From assembly GCA_019084025.1 (NCBI GenBank), contig JAHRBI010000003.1:372001-436000 (forward strand): a stretch of DNA of 64,000 bases, written 5' to 3'. Positions 20,342-27,855 of this stretch are shown here, in pieces. Each line of letters opens with the position of its first letter. The stretch's first letter is position 1. The DNA comes from Burkholderiaceae bacterium DAT-1 (GTDB lineage Bacteria; Pseudomonadota; Gammaproteobacteria; Burkholderiales; Chitinimonadaceae). The notes beneath the pieces were generated by a model, which did no database searches, was not told the origin of the DNA, and was given only the letters and a program-made list of their open reading frames with translations. The position numbers were made by a program, and so were the translations under genes.

Positions 20342-20367
20342 AACCCGGCAGTTTGCCGGGTTTTTTA
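20342..20367 (+). terminator. Rho-independent terminator after the Asr-like pair
   Basis: AACCCGGCA / TGCCGGGTT forms a 9-bp perfect stem with a 3-nt loop followed by TTTTATT, 25 bp after the stop codon. Confidence 0.92.
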
Positions 20368-20401
20368 TTGCCTGATGAAATAGATGAGGTGATGAGACGC
20401 G

Positions 20402-21172
20402 CTAGCCAAAGTATGCGCTTGGCGTGCACCCGAGATGGCGCTTGAACATGGTGGTGAAGGCACTCGGGCTGTCGTAGCCCAGCGCCAGCGCCACATCGAC
20501 GACTTTTTCGCCCTGCCCCAGTAATTCCACCGCTTTGAGGATACGTGCCTGCTGTCGCCATGCGCCAAAAGTCATGCCGGTTTCCCTGTGGAACCAGCGC
20601 TGGATGGTGCGTTCATCCATGCCGAACTGGTCGGCCCAGAATGAGAGTGCGTGAGGCTCATCCAGCTGGGCCAGCAGGTCTTTGCACAGCCTTGCAAGAC
20701 GCGGATCGGCGGGATGCGGCAGATGCAGCTGCAGGGCGGGCATTTGGGTCAGCTCATCCAGTAGCAGCAGCATCACCCTGCCCTCGCGTGAATCGAGCGT
20801 GTAGCGATCATAAATCTGCATTGCGGCGAGAATCAGCTCGCGCAGTAGCGGCGTGATTTCAATCGCACGCAACATCATCGGTAAATCAGGATGCGACTGC
20901 GGATGGATATACAGAGTACGAATCTGCACCGGCCCCATATAGCGCACCCAGTGCGGTGTGCCGGCGGGTAGATACACGCCGCGCGTGGGTGGCACGATCC
21001 ACTGGCCGGCATCAGTACACACCACCATCACGCCCTGCACGGCATAGAGAAATTGTCCCCAGTCGTGCTGGTGGCGCGGCGTTTCATCTTCACCGGAATA
21101 ATCCACTGCCTTGCTGGTGACCGGCATGAGGGCGTCGGGTGGCAGGGTCTCGTGATGCTGGAAGCGCGCCAT
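20402..21172 (-). CDS. AraC-family regulator with cupin sensor
   Basis: A 256-residue regulator: an N-terminal cupin-like domain (RHQHDWGQFLYAVQG, GVYLPAGTPHWV) and a C-terminal AraC double HTH (LSFWADQFGMDERTIQRWF, VVDVALALGYDSPSAFTTMFKRHLG in pieces). The start at 21172 has AGGA upstream; the longer frame overlaps the divergent promoter region. It is divergent from an Fsr-type MFS exporter 121 bp away and probably regulates it; palindromes at 21187 and 21229 lie between them. Confidence 0.88.
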   Translation of the reverse strand: MARFQHHETLPPDALMPVTSKAVDYSGEDETPRHQHDWGQFLYAVQGVMVVCTDAGQWIVPPTRGVYLPAGTPHWVRYMGPVQIRTLYIHPQSHPDLPMMLRAIEITPLLRELILAAMQIYDRYTLDSREGRVMLLLLDELTQMPALQLHLPHPADPRLARLCKDLLAQLDEPHALSFWADQFGMDERTIQRWFHRETGMTFGAWRQQARILKAVELLGQGEKVVDVALALGYDSPSAFTTMFKRHLGCTPSAYFG

Positions 21173-21186
21173 GATGCAATCCTGAG

Positions 21187-21245
21187 CAGATATGTCTGTT
21201 TTGAGAAGGGTGTTGGCAGTTTGCAGTGAGACAGACATTCTGTCT
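21187..21245. promoter_or_regulatory. Repeated CAGA/TCTG palindromes in the araC-MFS spacer
   Basis: AGACAGA-CAT-TCTGTCT at 21229-21245 is a perfect 7-bp inverted repeat. A second copy of the core, CAGA-TATG-TCTG, lies at 21187-21198. Two similar sites in a divergent spacer suggest an operator for the AraC-type regulator or another factor. Confidence 0.45.
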
Positions 21246-21293
21246 ACGCCTAGGATGCCATTTCCTTTGATACAAACAGAAGGGACGCAAGCG

Positions 21294-22481
21294 ATGACGA
21301 CGGCGACCATGCCCCGTACGGACTACCGGGTGTTGAGTGCGATCAGTGCCACTCACCTGCTCAATGACATGATTCAATCGCTGATTGTGGCGATCTATCC
21401 GCTGATCAAGGGGACATACAATCTAAGCTTCGCGCAGATTGGCCTGATCACATTGGTGTTCCAGCTAACCGCATCGCTGCTGCAGCCTGTGGTGGGCTAT
21501 ATCACCGACAAGCAGCCGCGCCCGTATTCGCTACCGGTGGGCATGGGCTTCACGCTGGTGGGACTGGTGCTGCTGTCCGTAGCCAATACCTTTCCGCTGA
21601 TCTTGCTGGCGGCGGCGCTGGTGGGGACTGGCTCGTCGATTTTTCATCCGGAATCGTCACGAGTGGCGCGCATGGCATCGGGCGGGCAGCATGGACTGGC
21701 GCAATCGCTGTTTCAAGTGGGCGGCAATGCCGGAAGTGCCATTGGCCCACTGCTGGCTGCGATGTTTATCATGCCGCGTGGTCAGCACAGCATTCTGTGG
21801 TTTTCGCTGGCGGCGCTGGTGGGCATGGCCATGCTGGTAAAAATCAGTAGCTGGTATGCGCATCATCGGACAGGTGCGCGCGGCAAGGCGGCCAATGCGG
21901 CGGGGATGACCTTGCCGAAGTCGCAGGTTGTACGGGCGATCGGATTGTTGCTGGTGCTGATTTTTTCAAAGTATTTCTATGTGGCCAGTATCAGCAGCTA
22001 TCTGACCTTTTACTTGATGCACCGTTTCGGTATCGATGCACGCGATGCGCAGATGCACCTGTTTATTTTTATGGCAGCCGTGGCCGTGGGGACCGTCGCA
22101 GGCGGGCCCATTGGTGACCGCATTGGCCGACGCTATGTGATCTGGTTTTCCATTCTGGGCGTGGCGCCGTTTACGCTGTTGCTGCCCTATGTCAGCCTGA
22201 TGTGGACCACCGTATTGCTGGTGCTGATCGGGGTGATTCTGTCCTCGGCATTTGGTGCGATTCTGGTATATGCCCAGGAGCTGATTCCCGGCAAAGTCGG
22301 CACGGTATCCGGCCTGTTCTTTGGCTTTGCATTCGGGATGGGCGGGCTCGGCGCGGCCGTGCTGGGTAAATGTGCCGATGTCTGGGGGATTGATGCAGTG
22401 TATGCCGTATGCGCCTTCCTGCCCTTGATTGGCATATGCGCAGCATGGTTGCCCAATTTGCACACCAAGCGTGCTGCGTGA
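21294..22481 (+). CDS. fsr: MFS transporter, fosmidomycin-resistance (Fsr) type
   Basis: A 395-residue, 12-helix major facilitator exporter. The N-terminus (SAISATHLLNDMIQSLIVAIYPLIK) and GTGSSIFHPESSRVARMASGG are characteristic of Fsr-like proteins; the signature loop after helix 8 reads GGPIGDRIGRR. The start at 21294 has AGAAGGGA upstream. It is divergent from an AraC regulator and is followed after 17 bp by another MFS gene, so the two transporters likely form an operon. Real substrates are not known from sequence. Confidence 0.82.
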   Translation: MTTATMPRTDYRVLSAISATHLLNDMIQSLIVAIYPLIKGTYNLSFAQIGLITLVFQLTASLLQPVVGYITDKQPRPYSLPVGMGFTLVGLVLLSVANTFPLILLAAALVGTGSSIFHPESSRVARMASGGQHGLAQSLFQVGGNAGSAIGPLLAAMFIMPRGQHSILWFSLAALVGMAMLVKISSWYAHHRTGARGKAANAAGMTLPKSQVVRAIGLLLVLIFSKYFYVASISSYLTFYLMHRFGIDARDAQMHLFIFMAAVAVGTVAGGPIGDRIGRRYVIWFSILGVAPFTLLLPYVSLMWTTVLLVLIGVILSSAFGAILVYAQELIPGKVGTVSGLFFGFAFGMGGLGAAVLGKCADVWGIDAVYAVCAFLPLIGICAAWLPNLHTKRAA

Positions 22482-22498
22482 TTTCAGGAGGACGTTTC

Positions 22499-23755
22499 GT
22501 GTCTGCAACACAAACAAAACATAAAGCTTTTGAAGCGCTGAGTATTCCGGGCTTTCCCGCCTTCGTGGCCACCTTTGTGCTGACCATGATGGCGGATAAC
22601 GTCGAACACGTGATCAGCTACTGGGTGGCCTATCAGACCTTTCATTCGGCCTCGCTGGGCGGCTTTGCCGTGGTGTCGCACTGGGTGCCGTTTCTGTTGC
22701 TGTCGGTGGGCGTGGGTGCCCTGAACGACCGCTTCGATTCGCGCCGATTGATTCAACTGGGTGGCACCTGCTTTGCACTGGCGTCGCTGGGCTGGGGCGT
22801 GTGTTTTCTGACGAATACGCTGACCATGCCCATTGCCATGGCGCTGCTGGTGCTGCATGGATTTGCCGGGGTGTTCTGGATGGTGTCGAGTCAGGTGCTG
22901 CTGTACGACATTGTCGGGCCGGAGAAACTGGCCAGTGCGGTACGCCTCAATGCCACTGCACGTTACTTTGGCGTACTGGTGGGGCCGGGTGTCGGTAGTC
23001 TGATCATGTATGTGTTCGGGCCGGCCAAGGGCATCATCTTTAATGCGATGCTGTATCTGCCCCTGCTGATCTGGATGATACGCGCGCCGCATCATCATCG
23101 TGTCAAACGGCTGGAGCAATCTGCTGCACGGCGCATGAACGGGCTGGCGGACATCTGGCAAACCATCGTGGCGGTGCGCACCATTCCCCATCTGGGGATG
23201 ATGATTCTGCTCTCGGGCGCGGCATCGTTCTTTATCGGCAACAGCTATCAGGCGCAGATGCCGGGCTTTGCCACCGATCTGGGCAATATCGAACCCGGCC
23301 TGATGTATTCGCTGCTGCTGGCGGCGGATGCGGCAGGCGCACTGGTGGCGGGCATCTGTCTGGAAGCGGGCGTCAAATTCACTCGGATCACGCCGGTGTC
23401 GGCCCTGAGTTTTGCACTGGCCTGGGCGCTGGCGCTGGCCGGATTTGCCCTGTCATCGCATTATTTGCTGGCGCTGCTGTGTCTGTTTGCGGCCGGATTT
23501 TTCGAGCTGTCGTTCAGCAGTATCAATCAGACCATCGTACAGATGAATGCGCCGGATGCGATCCGTGGCAAGGTGATGGGACTCTTCAGCATGGCGTCGG
23601 CGGGATTGCGTCTGTTTAGCGGGATTTTTGTGGGGCTGGTTGGCGCGAAAGTAGGCATTCACTTTTCGCTGTCGGCGGCGGCGCTGGTGTTTTTCCTGGC
23701 AGCAGGGACGATGCTGTTTCTGAAGCGCCGGGCGCAGATTCTGGTAGCGGCATAA
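22499..23755 (+). CDS. MFS transporter (MFS_3/enterobactin-exporter-like)
   Basis: A 418-residue, roughly 12-helix transporter. The GTG at 22499 is chosen because AGGAGG lies 7 bp upstream; there is no ATG near, and longer frames run into the preceding gene. Features include LNDRFDSRRLIQLGG after helix 2 and NATARYFGVLVGPGVGSL, a form common to the MFS_3 group that includes exporters of siderophores and drugs. Substrate unknown. It sits 17 bp after the Fsr-like gene. Confidence 0.8.
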   Translation: MSATQTKHKAFEALSIPGFPAFVATFVLTMMADNVEHVISYWVAYQTFHSASLGGFAVVSHWVPFLLLSVGVGALNDRFDSRRLIQLGGTCFALASLGWGVCFLTNTLTMPIAMALLVLHGFAGVFWMVSSQVLLYDIVGPEKLASAVRLNATARYFGVLVGPGVGSLIMYVFGPAKGIIFNAMLYLPLLIWMIRAPHHHRVKRLEQSAARRMNGLADIWQTIVAVRTIPHLGMMILLSGAASFFIGNSYQAQMPGFATDLGNIEPGLMYSLLLAADAAGALVAGICLEAGVKFTRITPVSALSFALAWALALAGFALSSHYLLALLCLFAAGFFELSFSSINQTIVQMNAPDAIRGKVMGLFSMASAGLRLFSGIFVGLVGAKVGIHFSLSAAALVFFLAAGTMLFLKRRAQILVAA

Positions 23756-23756
23756 A

Positions 23757-23784
23757 AAGGGGGGGGTGAGCCCCCTTCTTATTT
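23757..23784. terminator. Bidirectional terminator between convergent MFS genes
   Basis: An A-run, a G-tract, TGAG, a C-tract and a T-rich run form a GC stem readable in both directions. It fills the 27-bp gap between two convergent transporter genes. Confidence 0.7.
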
Positions 23785-25078
23785 AAGCAGATGCGGGTGC
23801 ATCTTCCACACTGCCTACGCGTGTCATGGGGGTGAATAACATACCGGTGATCGCGATGATCATCAGGATGATGCCGCTGCCGGTAAACAATTCCGTGGGG
23901 GTGAGTACGTGCAGTGCAGCACCCGCCAGAGACGAGGCCAGCGGGGCCACACCCATCAGGATAAACATGAAGATACTCATGGCGCGACCCATCATCTGCG
24001 GCGGGACACGGCGCTGCATCCAGGTAAACACCGCCACTTGTACGAAGCCGGCCAGCACGCCTAATGGCGCGAGCAGCATCATGCCCTGAGCGGTTGTGGC
24101 GATATGCCCGAACGGGATGAACGCCAGGCCCGCAATCGCATCAATCGCCAGAATCGTCGCCCCCAGCGTGCGCAGACGCAGATTCGGTTTGATACCGGAC
24201 ATGACCATGCCCAGCAGCGTACCCGCCCCGTGAGCGGTGAGCAGCCAGCCAAGCGAGGCTGCGCCGTGGTCGAGACGGGTATTGGCCATCACGGGTAAGG
24301 CCACCTGAATCGGCCCGCCCACGAAGAACGAGACGATTGCAAAGTACAGGCAGAGCGTGCGCAATTCGGTGTCTTGCCAGAACATGCGCAGACCGTCGCC
24401 AATCGATCGCCAGACTGATATCGTCGGCGCATGATCAGCAGCGCGGTCGATGACGACATGCGACAGTGTCCAGGCCGAATAACCGTAGCAGCAGGCATCA
24501 ATCGCAAAGGCGATGCCGATGCCGAACAAGCCGGTCTGTCCGTGGACGACATCATTGCCGAATACCGCAATCAGCCCTCCGGCCATGGCGGGGCCAAGCA
24601 AGAGGGACATCTGGCGCAGCCCCATCAGGATGCCGTTGGCGGGTTGCAGCAGATCAGCCGGCATGCACAGAGGCATGAGGGACGACCCTGCCGGGTAGCT
24701 AAAGGCGGTTGCAAGGCCAATCAGCAGCGCCAGCACGTAAATCAAATGCAGCGTAATACTGCCGCTGATCACCAGCACGGCCAGTACGCCGATCAGGCTC
24801 ATATTGATCAGTTTGGTGGCGAGGAAAATGTGCTTGGGTGAATAGCGATCCACCACCGCCCCACCGAGCAGGATAAATACCGCCCGCGGCAGGCTGATGA
24901 GCGACAGCACCAATCCCAGAATCAGCGGATCGCCGGTGAGTTTTAGGACGAGCCAGGGCAAAGCCATCTGGGTGAACTGATCGCCCAGCATCGAGGGAAT
25001 GCCACCTGCGACCAGCCAGCGGAAATTGCGATTGCCAAATGGCGAGGGCGGTCGGGTGGGCGGTGAAGTTGTATGCAT
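23783..25078 (-). CDS. MFS transporter (MarR-linked)
   Basis: A 431-residue, 12-helix transporter of the MFS_3 type, with GNRNFRWLVAGGIPSMLGDQ at the start of helix 1, VVDRYSPKHIF in the loop after helix 2 and LMGLRQMSLLLGPAMAGGLI in helix 5. AGGAGA lies 6 bp before the ATG. It lies 55 bp downstream of a marR-type gene on the same strand, so it is probably the efflux pump that this regulator represses. Confidence 0.82.
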   Translation of the reverse strand: MHTTSPPTRPPSPFGNRNFRWLVAGGIPSMLGDQFTQMALPWLVLKLTGDPLILGLVLSLISLPRAVFILLGGAVVDRYSPKHIFLATKLINMSLIGVLAVLVISGSITLHLIYVLALLIGLATAFSYPAGSSLMPLCMPADLLQPANGILMGLRQMSLLLGPAMAGGLIAVFGNDVVHGQTGLFGIGIAFAIDACCYGYSAWTLSHVVIDRAADHAPTISVWRSIGDGLRMFWQDTELRTLCLYFAIVSFFVGGPIQVALPVMANTRLDHGAASLGWLLTAHGAGTLLGMVMSGIKPNLRLRTLGATILAIDAIAGLAFIPFGHIATTAQGMMLLAPLGVLAGFVQVAVFTWMQRRVPPQMMGRAMSIFMFILMGVAPLASSLAGAALHVLTPTELFTGSGIILMIIAITGMLFTPMTRVGSVEDAPASA

Positions 25079-25133
25079 GATGTTCTCCTGAATTTATCGT
25101 TATTGAATGGTGCTGCCTGACGTCACGTGAGGG

Positions 25134-25565
25134 TCAAGCGTGTCCTGCAAGCTGGCCGAGAATCTGCAGCACCGTATCGAATTGGCGGCTGGAGATGTGG
25201 GTGGTGAGATCGTTGCAGATGGATTCGGCGGTGGCACGGGCATCCTGCGCAAGCGTCTGACCAGCAGGAGTGAGGACGGCATACCCTACACGGGCGTCGC
25301 GCGGATCGGATTCGCGTCCCACCACACCGATTTTTTCCAGCGGCAGCAACAGGCGGGTGACGCCAGAGGCCGTCAGACCCAGTTTGTCGGCCAGTTCGCT
25401 GCGGCGAAGTTTGTGTTCCGGCGTTTCACTGAGGTAGTGAACCACCATGAAGTCGGTGAAACTCAAGCCGTGGATGGAGGATAAACGCGCATCCAGACGG
25501 CGGACGACTGCCGCATGAGCGCGTGCAAGCTTGAGTACAAATTGAAGAGTATGATCTTGTTCCAT
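25134..25565 (-). CDS. MarR-family transcriptional repressor
   Basis: A 143-residue MarR-type winged-helix regulator: DFMVVHYLSETPEHKLRRSELADKLGLTASGVTRLLLPLEKIGVV in pieces gives the HTH and recognition helix, followed by the wing VGRESDPRDARVGYAVLT. It heads a two-gene unit with an MFS transporter. Directly upstream (25578-25624) is a perfect 16-bp inverted repeat that is the probable operator for autoregulation. Ligand unknown. Confidence 0.9.
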   Translation of the reverse strand: MEQDHTLQFVLKLARAHAAVVRRLDARLSSIHGLSFTDFMVVHYLSETPEHKLRRSELADKLGLTASGVTRLLLPLEKIGVVGRESDPRDARVGYAVLTPAGQTLAQDARATAESICNDLTTHISSRQFDTVLQILGQLAGHA

Positions 25566-25577
25566 TATCGAAATTTC

Positions 25578-25624
25578 CTTGATTATTATTTGAGTAATGC
25601 TTGAGTAGTCAAATAATAATCAAG
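25578..25624. promoter_or_regulatory. MarR operator: perfect 16-bp inverted repeat
   Basis: CTTGATTATTATTTGA (25578-25593) and TCAAATAATAATCAAG (25609-25624) are exact reverse complements around a 15-nt spacer. The inner part adds TTGAGTAGTCAA (25601-25612). It lies 13-59 bp before the marR start, where the promoter must be, and is far more AT-rich than its surroundings. Confidence 0.75.
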
Positions 25625-25625
25625 T

Positions 25626-25649
25626 AAAAAGGCGGTTGTCAACCGCCTT
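25626..25649 (-). terminator. Terminator of the Sia-like operon
   Basis: AAGGCGGTT / AACCGCCTT, a 9-bp stem with a 3-nt loop, runs into a T-run when read on the minus strand. It begins 17 bp after the stop of the HD-GYP gene and closes that operon. Confidence 0.85.
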
Positions 25650-25665
25650 CATCAGGTGAGTGGGG

Positions 25666-26802
25666 TTATCCCCAAATCGCATCCACATCTACATAGGCCT
25701 TGAAGGTCACCGGATCAATGGTTTCCTTGGCACCGAATTCAGCTAGCTGCGTGTCGCGCAATACTCCACCGGGAATCGGGTTGCCCTGTGGATCAATGAG
25801 TGCCATCACAACCGGATGATTCGGCGAGGTGCCATTGCGAACCACCACACCGCGTTCGCCATTGGCTAGCCGGATTTGCAGGCCAGGCGGGAAAATGCCT
25901 ACTGCATGGATGAATTTTGGTGCAAGCGTGCCATCGAATTTCTTCCCGCGTTCGTTGAGGATGTCACGCAATGCAACGGTGGGTGGCACGGCACTGCGAT
26001 ATTCCCGGAAGATCAGGCGCGCTGTGTAGATATCGGCCAGCCGGATGAGCTGCGCTTCCATCGAAATGGCGTTTCCGTTCAAATGGCCTGGATAACCACT
26101 TCCATCCAGTACTTCGTGATGCTGTAGCACGGCCGTGAGCCAGATGTCGTCGCGTAGTCCCACATCAAAGAGCCGTTTGTGCGCGACCACCGGATGCTGA
26201 TGCAGCGCCTCTAGCTGTTCCTCGCTGGGCTTTTCCAGCTGGGATTTGAGCTGTTGCTGGAACATCGTGGTGCCAAGGTTCATGGTGAGCGCAGCGCACA
26301 CTGCGGACATTTCGTAGTGCGGCTGGAATTTGAGCGTGCGTGCTACCAATCGCACAATGACCGCCGTATCCAGCATATGACGGATGGCATAATGCCCATC
26401 CTGATTCAGGCTAATAATGGCCTGAGCCAGCTCCGGCTTTTCTGTACACAGTTTGTCGATCTGCCGAGCGATTTCCTGAATCTGCCAGACAAACTGTCCG
26501 GATGCCATGACGCGATCCAGATCTTCGTATAGCAACTCCATGCGTTTGCGCAGATCAAGCCAGGGCGTTGAAACTGGCGCAGCAAACACTTCGGCTTGCT
26601 CAGCTTCATACTGTGCGAGACGAGAGGCTTTCAGCGCATTTGCATCTGCAAACACACCGACGGAAATAAGCCGATCTACCTGGTTCTCTGTGGCGACGAC
26701 ATACCCTTTGCTGAGCAGGAGGGTGCCTTTTTCGTCGTACACATCCCATGGTAGCGGCTTGCCGATATCAATATCGGAATGGCGAACCCGGATATGGTTC
26801 AT
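25666..26802 (-). CDS. HD-GYP-type protein with degenerate HD dyad
   Basis: A 378-residue protein. Residues about 1-55 form the short N-terminal domain often seen before HD-GYP (DIGKPLPWDVYDEKGTLLLSKG); the rest is HD-GYP-like. The GYP half is intact: LQHHEVLDGSGYPGHLNG, IRLADIYTARL. The expected HDIGK of the metal site is replaced by MNLGT in AALTMNLGTTMF, so the His-Asp pair is missing. HD-GYP proteins normally hydrolyse cyclic di-GMP. Here activity may be lost or changed, leaving a binding or docking role. It is the last gene of a four-gene operon with SiaA-, SiaC- and SiaB-like genes (21-bp gap, GGGAGA ribosome site), in the place usually held by the cyclase SiaD. Confidence 0.8.
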   Translation of the reverse strand: MNHIRVRHSDIDIGKPLPWDVYDEKGTLLLSKGYVVATENQVDRLISVGVFADANALKASRLAQYEAEQAEVFAAPVSTPWLDLRKRMELLYEDLDRVMASGQFVWQIQEIARQIDKLCTEKPELAQAIISLNQDGHYAIRHMLDTAVIVRLVARTLKFQPHYEMSAVCAALTMNLGTTMFQQQLKSQLEKPSEEQLEALHQHPVVAHKRLFDVGLRDDIWLTAVLQHHEVLDGSGYPGHLNGNAISMEAQLIRLADIYTARLIFREYRSAVPPTVALRDILNERGKKFDGTLAPKFIHAVGIFPPGLQIRLANGERGVVVRNGTSPNHPVVMALIDPQGNPIPGGVLRDTQLAEFGAKETIDPVTFKAYVDVDAIWG

Positions 26803-26823
26803 CTTGATCTCCCGCGATGGTGA

Positions 26824-27381
26824 TCAGATGGTGGCTTTGATGACGAAAATGGCGGTGTCCGGACGTTCCGGGTCGTCAATCATCCTGTATTCAATGGGGC
26901 CTTGTGCATCACGCGCAATGGTAATCAGTCCAAGCCCAGCGCCTTTGCTATCGGCTGGCGCTTCTTCGCGTATTACTTTGGCGTAATACTCTTTGATTTC
27001 GGCGTGCGTCATCAGGCGAAGTTTTTCGAGCTTGGCTTTGATATTGTCTCGCTGGCTGGCACTGACTCGATTGGCGCATTCGATCTGGTAGTGGCCGCCT
27101 GTGAGGATCACGCAAATGCTGCCCCAGCGTAGCTGATGATCGTTTTGATCACTTGGCGTGAGTGAATCCATGGCGTAGTGAATGACGTTCTGCGTCATTT
27201 CCACCAGCGAAGAGAGTAGTCGCCGTCGAGTTGTGCCGGTGAGCCCTTCCAGATCGAGCTTAACCTTGAAGCCTTCGACCATGGCGGTGAGCAAGGGCTG
27301 CGAAATATAGCCGCTGTAGAAAAAGCTGACGTTTCCACCGGCGAATAACTCGCCATATTCACCAATCAGATCATCGATCAT
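26824..27381 (-). CDS. SiaB-like kinase (GHKL ATPase fold)
   Basis: A 185-residue protein of the SiaB family, anti-sigma-factor-like GHKL kinases that phosphorylate SiaC. Visible motifs are the N-box-like SLVEMTQNVIHYA (Glu and Asn for Mg-ATP) and the G-box GAGLGLITIARDA. The ATG at 27381 with GGGAGAAG upstream is preferred; an in-frame GTG at 27408 would add nine residues. It follows the siaC-like gene by 71 bp and precedes the HD-GYP gene by 21 bp. In Pseudomonas, SiaB opposes the phosphatase SiaA; here the same pair occurs, but the name is assigned by motif and context. Confidence 0.78.
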   Translation of the reverse strand: MIDDLIGEYGELFAGGNVSFFYSGYISQPLLTAMVEGFKVKLDLEGLTGTTRRRLLSSLVEMTQNVIHYAMDSLTPSDQNDHQLRWGSICVILTGGHYQIECANRVSASQRDNIKAKLEKLRLMTHAEIKEYYAKVIREEAPADSKGAGLGLITIARDAQGPIEYRMIDDPERPDTAIFVIKATI

Positions 27382-27452
27382 GGGACTTCTCCCGTGTGCA
27401 GCCACCAAACTGGCGGCAAGTTCAAATCAATTCCGAATCCGGGGCCCAGACT

Positions 27453-27842
27453 TCAGTGCGACTCAACTGGTTTGTCGACAAAAGTCAGATCGGGGTAATC
27501 CTCGTGGATTTCCTGACCAAAGTCGTAAAGCGTGTCGTCTTCTTCTTCGTGGTACCAGTAAAGCGTCACACGATTGCCGGCTTTGACTGCATGGCTGAAG
27601 GTTTCCAGCATGGAAAACAGCAGCTTGGTGCTAGAACTGTTGCAGTACGCCAGCGCCATATTGAGTGTGATGTCGGTATCGTTGCAGTGCTTCAGGTATT
27701 CCCTGACGGCATTGAGTACATTGCCGTAAAACGACACTGCGTTTTCAGGATAAGACTCACCTTTCATGGTGAGGGTGTGATCGCTGAACCGGAAATCGAT
27801 CTCCGGTGTGCTGGCAGTGGCGGCGATAAAGAGGTTGTCCAT
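27453..27842 (-). CDS. SiaC-like regulatory phosphoprotein (DUF1987)
   Basis: A 129-residue protein of the SiaC/DUF1987 family, the small switch protein whose phosphorylation state decides which partner it binds. Seen are the family start (ATASTPEIDFRFSDHTL), GESYPENAVSFYG near residue 28, and the loop CNSSSTK at residues 67-73, where the characterised protein carries its phospho-acceptor; here candidates are Ser69-Ser71 or Thr72. GAGGA precedes the ATG. It sits 13 bp after the siaA-like gene. In Pseudomonas unphosphorylated SiaC activates the cyclase SiaD; no such cyclase is in this operon. Confidence 0.85.
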   Translation of the reverse strand: MDNLFIAATASTPEIDFRFSDHTLTMKGESYPENAVSFYGNVLNAVREYLKHCNDTDITLNMALAYCNSSSTKLLFSMLETFSHAVKAGNRVTLYWYHEEEDDTLYDFGQEIHEDYPDLTFVDKPVESH

Positions 27843-27855
27843 GGTGTCGTCCTCG

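Noticed and set aside
20402-25565. The regulator/MFS cluster as a resistance island
   Set aside because: Composition matches the surroundings and there are no mobile-element signs; it looks like ordinary chromosomal efflux genes.
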